This document shows, in pieces, positions 57,535 to 64,000 of a stretch of 64,000 nt of DNA. Location of the stretch: contig JARUPZ010000007.1 in the NCBI GenBank assembly GCA_031213475.1, positions 4,769,586-4,833,585 of the forward strand. Direction: 5' to 3'. The notes beneath the pieces were generated by a model. The model searched no databases. It was not told where the DNA came from and was given only the letters and a program-made list of their open reading frames with translations. The translations under genes and the position numbers were made by a program. This DNA comes from Nereocystis luetkeana. Its lineage: Eukaryota > Sar > Phaeophyceae > Laminariales > Laminariaceae. Every line of letters starts with the position of its first letter. The first letter of the stretch is position 1.

Positions 57535-58430
57535 ATACCGTGGGCACTGCCGTGACATGCCGCGGCATGCCGTGGGAAAAACCGCGGGATACCGCGGGAA
57601 GTGCCGCGGCATGTCACGACATGTCACGACACGCCACGGCATGCCACGGAACGACTGCCGCGGCAAGGCCCACTGTAAGCGCCACGGCAACCCTCCTGTC
57701 ACGTCACGGTGAGGCCCGCGGTAGCCACAGCACACCTCAACAAGATCCACGGCAATATCTACGGCAAGCCCCGCGGCCATGCCCACGGAAGCACGTGCTG
57801 CAAACCCGGCGGTCTGTCCTGCGGCAAAACACGCAGAAGGTCCCGCGGCAACACTCGCGACAAGTATCGCGGCAACACCCAAGTCCAACGGAAAATCCCG
57901 TGGCAAGTACTGCGGCATGTACCGAGGCAAGCGCCGCTGGAAACAGGGTGCCACGTGGTCCTCCGGTGGCTCCGCTTATTACATTGCTGCACCTTGTGGG
58001 GGGGAGAAAATAGGCAAATGGAATGGGCTCACTGCGGGGTCAAAGTACCAAATGGGAGCAGGGTGCCAGGTGGGGCCTCGCCACGGGTCTTGCCGCGGGT
58101 TTTGCCACAGGAATTGCCGCGCGAGTTGCTGCGAGGCTTGCCGCAGGTCTTGTCGTGGGTCTTACCGCGGGACTTGTGGCGGTACTTGCCGCGGGTATTG
58201 TCGCGGATGTTGTCGCCGATTTTGCTGCGGATCTTGTCGTGGATCTTGCCGCGGATCTTGCCATGGGTTCACCGTGGACACTGCCGCAGAGCTTTCCGGG
58301 GGGTGCTGTGGTAAGTCCCATTGCAATATCCTCGGGCACAATCGTGGCACACCCCACGGCAAATGGCTACCCGTGAGGGTTGCCGCGACAAGCCGCGGGC
58401 ACTGCAGTGTCCACGGCGCTGCCATGACAA
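57535..58430. repeat. 0.9-kb array of CCGCGG palindromes, inverted halves
   Basis: The left half (57535-57925) has units like CCGCGGCAAG/CCACGGCAA, and the right half (58075-58410) has the reverse complement type CTTGCCGCGGGT with a clean 12-bp period. A spacer of about 150 bp separates them. Because 12 bp is four codons, all frames stay open for 100-218 codons on both strands (tetrapeptides such as VLPR, SCRG and LAAG). They are repeat translations and not accepted as genes. Confidence 0.85.
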
Positions 58431-59257
58431 ATTAAAATAATGTGCATCCGTCCATCCCTGGCCCCGGCGGGCATAGTTCCCCACGTACAGATGAGCCGGC
58501 CGTTCATGCGGGATACAACATACCCCAAAGGACTGTGACGTGACGGAGAACCCTCGCCGGTACCGCATTGTTGGCACCCTATGTAGATGGGGGTGGACGG
58601 TACACGTGAGCACAACATTCCACGGGCGGGGAAGCGTATATAGCCCCGGCACCCACTGTGTGTTACAGACAGCGGTCACAAGCATTTGCGAGGAAGGAGG
58701 CGCCGGACGAACCGACGGAAGCGTAACGGACAGCCCCGGTGTACGTGGACACTGAAGGGTATCACACTCGCTTCAGCCGAAAATTACTGGGCACCACATC
58801 ATGCCACCGTCTGGGAGGTCCAAGGTGCCCCTAAACTAAATTAACCCGTGTGGTCTTACCCGGTGAGATTAGTATTTGCACAACCATTGTAGGTGCATCC
58901 GTGGCTCTTCACGTCCCGCGTTTAGTGGGAAGAGATAGATGGGGGCGGCGAGGGCTGAAGAAGCCGACGAAGAGAGTAGACGCACAAACCTTCTTCTCAC
59001 GTTTAAACATCGATAAATGGAGGTTCTAGGGGATAGTGGCGGTTTTTTTTAGGGTAAGTACACCGAGGCGCCAGGGTCAAACCCTAGAAGCGATACTTTA
59101 CGGGTAGTGGTTGGCCAAGAAAAACATTCTACTGTATGATAGAACGTTTTTTTTTCAGATTTATTGCCTCAGATGGTAGACTGGGCTGTGGATGGAGACC
59201 AGCATCATTGAAACATATTCTATGTTATGTCCTTAGGGATCGAACTTATACGTCTAG
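58431..59257. other. No gene seen
   Basis: Mixed DNA with T runs near 59043 and 59145. GTTTTTTTTTCAG at about 59146-59158 and TTGCCTCAG are acceptor-like, but no frame follows. Confidence 0.3.
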
Positions 59258-59689
59258 ATGATTCGGCATGAAGAAAAAATTGGCGTGGAAAGGAGTGGCA
59301 CCGAGAAAACGACTTGGTGGAGGAGCTGGCACAGGGCGTTATGTACGGCTTCTTTCTGTACACGAAGAGATAAGGAGGTAACAGGAGTAAACAGTTTTGA
59401 AATATACCCACAAAGTTATCGCAGAGATCAGGCCTACAGCGTTGTTACCCGCACAGATATCAGCCCTTTACCGTTGCACACTCGCAAATACCAGGCCTGG
59501 CGTTGCATACGCCCAGATACATACCTGGAATATACCATTAAAAATGACAAACTTCAGAGCTTAGGCGTGGCCAAGAAGGGCTTCATTCCGGAGAGCGTAA
59601 AAGGGAAGAAGGAGTTTGACCGAAGTAGAGGATACCACAATTTAGTAAAACTGGGAGTGGCGTCGTACCACACGGGGTTGGTTGGATGA
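59258..59689 (+). other. Open frame of 143 codons, possible gene
   Basis: ATG at 59258 opens a frame to TGA at 59687-59689. The second half is protein-like (RTDISPLPLHTRKYQAWRCI, then KKGFIPESVKGKKEFDRSRG). The first part is basic and may be non-coding. No membrane segment, signal or domain is recognised and no introns are evident. Confidence 0.3.
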
Positions 59690-59871
59690 AGGCCGTCAAA
59701 GTATATAGTAAGGGGTAGGAGCAAGAACAACCGGTTATCGATGTCTCCGGTAAAACTCTGTATTGGCGGTCACGAAAGCATATCGCATGAGAGCGGTGGG
59801 AAGGGCGGCGGCGTGTGTCGGATGCCCCGACGTTGAATCGTGACCTGTAGTAGTAATGCAGCACTGTAGTA

Positions 59872-59977
59872 TTGCGGGGGACAATATTAAATAGGACCTA
59901 CGGTACGTACAAAAAACTATATATTTCGCTATTTTTACCAACAAATATTGGGCCCTATTTACTATGGTTCCCCGTAA
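59872..59977. mobile_element. TA-flanked MITE (family 1), copy 14
   Basis: TA + TTGCGGGGGACAATATTAAA on the left, TTTACTATGGTTCCCCGTAA + TA on the right. Confidence 0.85.
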
Positions 59978-60082
59978 TAGTAGCAGCAGTAGTAGTAGCA
60001 CAGTCGTAGTACTGATGTAGTAGTACACAGGTGGCCGTGACCCCCTGTTTGTACAATATGGGCATAAAACATCCTTGTGGAG

Positions 60083-60222
60083 ACATTGAACAGTTTGGCA
60101 CATACATCATTTAGCGTACCGATTTGAGAGGTTTTCACATAATTTAATGTAGCAACACCATATAAGGTTTCAACAACCTCTCAATTCGGTACGCCTAATG
60201 GTGTGTTCAATGTATTGACAAG
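60083..60222. mobile_element. Inverted-repeat element family 4
   Basis: GCGTACCGATTTGAGAGGTT (60114-60133) is inverted at AACCTCTCAATTCGGTACGCC (about 60175-60195). The match continues outward through ACATTGAACA. A half copy (GGCGTACCGGATTGAGAGGT) is at 47425-47445 beside the long family 3 element. Confidence 0.6.
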
Positions 60223-60249
60223 GATTTATTTGAAGCCTAAAATACGCAA

Positions 60250-60420
60250 GGGGGGGGGGGTCCCGGCGGCCTCAAGCAGTAGTAGTAGTACTAATGGTAG
60301 CAACATGTACTAGCAGTAGTTGGTGTACCAGTAGTGGTAGTAGTAGTTGTGTAGATGGTGGTTGAAGTAATAACAGAAGTAGTAGCAGTAGTAGTAGCAG
60401 TAGCATAGTGGGCCAATCTG
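60250..60420. repeat. AGT/GTA trinucleotide runs and a G run
   Basis: Poly-G at about 60251-60260 and (AGT)n/(TAG)n-like triplets to about 60410. No gene. Confidence 0.6.
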
Positions 60421-60994
60421 ATGCAGACATATAGGCACACTAATAGTAGCATTGCCCACTACACAAAGCGGCTTAAGGGCCGCACCCAACCTCCTGCTCA
60501 GTAACGCACAGTGAAACGTGTACTGCTGCAGCACAAAACGTAACGCGACGTCGAGTTTGTTCTCATGTTATTAGCTCCGAACTCGATAAGAAGAGCTGAA
60601 ACACGGAGGTATAATAAGAGCATGCCCACCGGTGGTTTCGGTGTGGCGGTGACACCACCAACAATGGGGCCGAAAAACAAAATTTGAATACATCGGTATC
60701 AACGACCGGGCCCCGTCGACGACGTGCCGGAGCTGCGTGGTAATAGCAGAATAATGTTCATTTTCCACGGTAGAGGGGACGGTGCCTTCGAAGGGTGGTG
60801 CCTTACTACCTGAGCACCTCACGCGAGGAGCTAGATATCTCACCCGAAACGTGACTACAAAGAGGCCGGTTCGCGCGGGCCGACCAACCTTTCAATGTTC
60901 TACGCTACTCTTGAAACAAATACGCTTGTAGCAAAAAAAACACGAAACAAAAAAAACGACAACATCACCCCACGTTTTTGTTTTAGTCCCAGAC

Positions 60995-61610
60995 AGGTGG
61001 GGGGGGGGGGGTGTACTCGATAGGAGAGATGTACTCTCATGCATGGCCGTAGTCGTGTGGGGGGGGGGGGGGGTGGTGTACTCGATAGGAGATATGTACT
61101 CGATCTCATGCATGGCCGTAGTCGTATGACCATAGACCCTCGCATCCCTATAATGCCGGGACGGAGCATGTCGGGTTTTCACCGGCTAGGCAGACATTGC
61201 TTGCACCAAGCGCGAAGCGCCGTGAGGTGTCTGGCGAGTCGCATGAAGGGTGAGCTGCATCCTACCAAGAACCGCTTTTGAGGCGGACTTGCATATGGAC
61301 GACAGCTTCAATGAGTTGATTTAATTTCCGGTGTAGGCATTTCCTGAGACAACAATGGGAGTACTATGTAGCTGCCTCTTGGGTACCTTACCTTGAACAC
61401 TACCTGGTACGTAATACGATCAGTCCCAATTGTGCGGAGTAAAGGTTCTTTACCTCGCACAAATGATCTAACTCGACAACAAGCTGTGGGCGACCGCCAA
61501 AAAGAAAACAAAAAAACGGTACCCTGGTTGTCTAGCTCACGTAGTGAGCGGCATGTTTTACAGTGTCGTTGCCAACCGACGCCAACCCAACCTATATAGA
61601 ATAGGGGGAA
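60995..61610 (+). mobile_element. Long form of family 3 repeat, with duplicated head and insertion
   Basis: Two poly-G + GTGTACTCGATAGGAGA heads (61001 and 61058) precede the core CATGCATGGCCGTAGTCGT...GCGGACTTGCATATGG. The core is followed by an insertion of about 115 bp (61315-61430) and then the same extension as at 47775-47945 (AGTAAAGGTTCTTTACCTCG ... TGTTTTACAGTGTCGTTGCC). Confidence 0.7.
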
Positions 61611-61619
61611 GGGAGGGGT

Positions 61620-64000
61620 TACTAAAACCAAGCAAGAACGTACTGGAAAAATAACAAGTTTTGTTAAATATCTGACAAAAAATCCCAATCCGCTATTAGT
61701 ACGTAGTGGTTTGTTTTCAATTCCGAGTTTATGGTGGCGAATCTGGCGCCGTTTTCTCTCTTTTTTATTAGTACCCCTGTTTGTAGTATATATATTATTC
61801 GTGGTAAGCGGAGACGTTCTACGATAGAAGTTCACCCTATATTTTCTGAGATTCCTCACTTAAGGAGCTCCATACCTCACCCGGAAACTGACAGCAAAAA
61901 TCAAATTGCATCTCGATGAACAATCCTATGGCCCAAGTATACAAAAACGTCATTTATTTTTCGAAACAAGATTGTGCTACCTCTATCGTAGAACGCGTCT
62001 GCGATATTAATTGCCCACTCAAGGAGGCACCCGCTCGACCCCCGCCAACGTGAGACGAATCGATTTATTATAGTAGCCTCTCATAACTAACTTACGGTTC
62101 ATTGGGGGGGGGGGGCGGGGAGGTTGTATGAACACAGATGAAGTGTGGTGATGAGAACGCGCCCCCAATGGCGCCGCAGGGGGGTAACATCAACGAAAAA
62201 TCATGCCATAACGAAAACAAATGCGGTGGGAGCTCTTGTATGTACGAGGGTGGCGATGTCGCAGGGTCTGGTAGACGAAATATACGGATGGGGTTTAAGA
62301 GAGGAATCGGGGCAAGACTTGATAGTCGCGGGAAAGCAAAGATGGTGGGAAGGTAGTTGGATTATCGGCTCGTGGACCAAACGTCGGGGTTGCTTGTTGT
62401 GTAACCTGCTGGGTGGAGTGAGGGGTGGTTCAGTCGCGTAAATTTGTCGAGGTCGATAAAGGGTTGAGGGAGGACCACATTATTTTTTTTTTGAAGCAAA
62501 CGGCCTGAGAGTACGTAGTGGCTGTACCAGGTATGTGTACAGTTTCTCACTCACTCGACTTATTTCGTGTGTCCTCTCTCGTCCAGGATCGACAAGTTAA
62601 CAAAAGGATATCTCCTTTCTTGAAAGCAACTTCATCCAACGTACGCTTTGAAGGTGCAGCCCCCCCCCCCCCCCCCTCATATATGTTCTACTACCTTTAC
62701 CTCACTCCTCCAGCTCCCCCCCTGTCGTAGTCCAGATCCCCCCTTAAGGTCACACAGCGAGCGCCCCTCTCCCCTCTCCCTGCTACGGCGTACGTGCCTT
62801 CATTTTGATCGCCAGATGCGTTCAGCGCTCTGTCACCTCCTCGTCGACTTGCGCCGAATTGTGCGTGTACACCCGCCTGCGATAGGCGCTTTCTGCAAGC
62901 CAGTTTTTCCACAAGAAAAAATACACGCAGGTGAAAACTAAGGTTTCACTTCAATACTGTATGTAAATCGAAAACGGTACGAGTGCCTGCTGCCCTTGTG
63001 AAATCACTCTTTGATTAGGTAAATCAATTATTACATAAAACTACGAACCTAACGATTTTGGTAAAGTTGTTTCAGGGTCCAAGTCGATGAATATTAACTG
63101 ATTCTTCTTGAGGGCAGCTCAGCGACGCCTTGCCGTGTACCTGGTAGTTTCTACTGCAAGAGCGGGAACAACTATTAAACTATTGCGGACCGAAGAAGGC
63201 AGGCGCCGGAAAAGGGAGAAGCTCGAGAGAACGGACACAGCCGGCTACATTACTGCGAGGCGAAACACACGGGACACACACACACGGGTGAGGAATTTGG
63301 AAGAAGAGGGAGGAGAGGCAGGACTTTAATTAGCACGCACGGAAATTTTTGCTCGAAAACTTTGGGGGGTTGTGCCGCAGGGCCAGACTAAAGAGGAGGA
63401 AAGGAAACAGCACCATCAGAGCGCGACGCGAACAGAAAGGCGCCATCAGTGAGATTGGTATAGAACGTCAAGAATGTCAGCGCTTTGAGAACCGGCGACA
63501 GCAAGAAGACAAGCCTTTGCTGTGCGTTGCAGGAAACGTGCAGCAGTGCCCAAACTAATCCTCGACCCCTCTCTCGTCCCCACGAGCAATCACAAGTCTC
63601 GGGCGAGTTCGTAGGCGCGCATAGCTGCGGGAAGGGCAAGAATGTAACAACACTGCTGCTAAGCCTCGGGAGAGCAGGGGACAAACGTCTCCGGTTTTGG
63701 CTGGTGAGGAGGGCGAGTCTCGCCTTGAAGTGGACAGGGGCAGGCGAGCCGTTTGAAACAGTTTATAAGCCCTGAAAGAGGAATTTAGCAGAGGATAGAT
63801 AGGATGAACTTGGAGGGCGAGGAACGATCCACGCTTGCAGAACACCCCACCGCTAGGCCTAGGTAGCACACACGACTAGTAAGAAAAAATGTTATTTCAG
63901 TAGTAAGCCGTGGTGCTTCCTCACCGTAGCAGCATCATCAGTATCAGCCGTCACAGTGTTGCGCACCACAGGCCCATCGGCGTTCGACCAAACTCATATA
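61620..64000. other. No confident gene to the end of the window
   Basis: G run at about 62105-62118 and C run at 62661-62677. Frames of 60-104 codons occur on both strands. The plus segment 63108-63329 is Arg/Glu-rich (RKREKLERTDTAGYITARR) and 63349-63558 follows a GTGCCGCAG acceptor-like site, but they do not join in frame and I do not accept them. No RNA gene was found. Confidence 0.3.

Noticed and set aside
57462..58435. Open frames of 150-218 codons on both strands
   Set aside because: They lie wholly in the CCGCGG array, whose 12-bp period keeps all frames open and gives tetrapeptide repeats. They are repeat translations, not genes.
1..64000. CRISPR array or prokaryotic features
   Set aside because: The tandem arrays have degenerate units without unique spacers, and the gene structure is intron-bearing eukaryotic.

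Overview
The window is eukaryotic nuclear DNA of mixed base composition. It has GT-AG introns of about 0.3 to 2.3 kb, short exons, almost exclusively phase-0 introns in the two genes I could assemble, and a very heavy load of short non-autonomous elements, minisatellites and G/C homopolymers. I see no bacterial operon structure and no ribosome binding sites. A plant/protist-type Qb-SNARE together with this architecture fits a protist or alga, for example a stramenopile. The sequence alone does not fix the lineage.

Two multi-exon genes were assembled by matching splice sites and reading phase. The first (1071-6376, +, six exons, 234 aa) encodes a small Gly-rich, coiled-coil-like protein of unknown function. 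The second (37536-45127, +, six exons, 250 aa) encodes a tail-anchored Qb-SNARE that resembles plant NPSN/Vti1 proteins along its whole length. A probable minus-strand gene with one membrane segment (exons at 36087-36313 and 34029-34144, perhaps starting at 37392) may share a short divergent promoter with the SNARE gene. Other exon-like open segments have good splice sites or protein-like composition but no recognised family: 13070-13236, 13998-14520 (-), 24592-24800, 34824-35006, 48195-48407, 57158-57379 and 59258-59689.

The rest is accessory DNA. A Tc1/mariner-like MITE of about 105 bp with TA duplications occurs 14 times. A second hairpin family has TTTTAGGACC-type ends. A third repeat always abuts a poly-G/poly-C tract, and a larger form of it is about 430 bp. 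There is a 1.6-kb dispersed element with two inverted copies and one broken copy, a tRNA-derived SINE, and a ~1-kb duplicated element (23.3-24.3 kb and 43.6-44.5 kb) with a conserved open frame.

The most unusual signal is a set of degenerate arrays, several built round a different palindromic core: ATCGAT at 18.8 kb, GAGTACTC at 22 kb, GTTAC/GTAAC at 26.6-28.3 kb, GGGTACCC at 32.5-33.7 kb, CCATGG at 56 kb and CCGCGG at 57.5-58.4 kb. The same window also has dozens of scattered TACCWGGTA and a dozen or so TATTAATA palindromes. From 45 kb to the end I see no confident gene, only these arrays, MITEs and short orphan frames.
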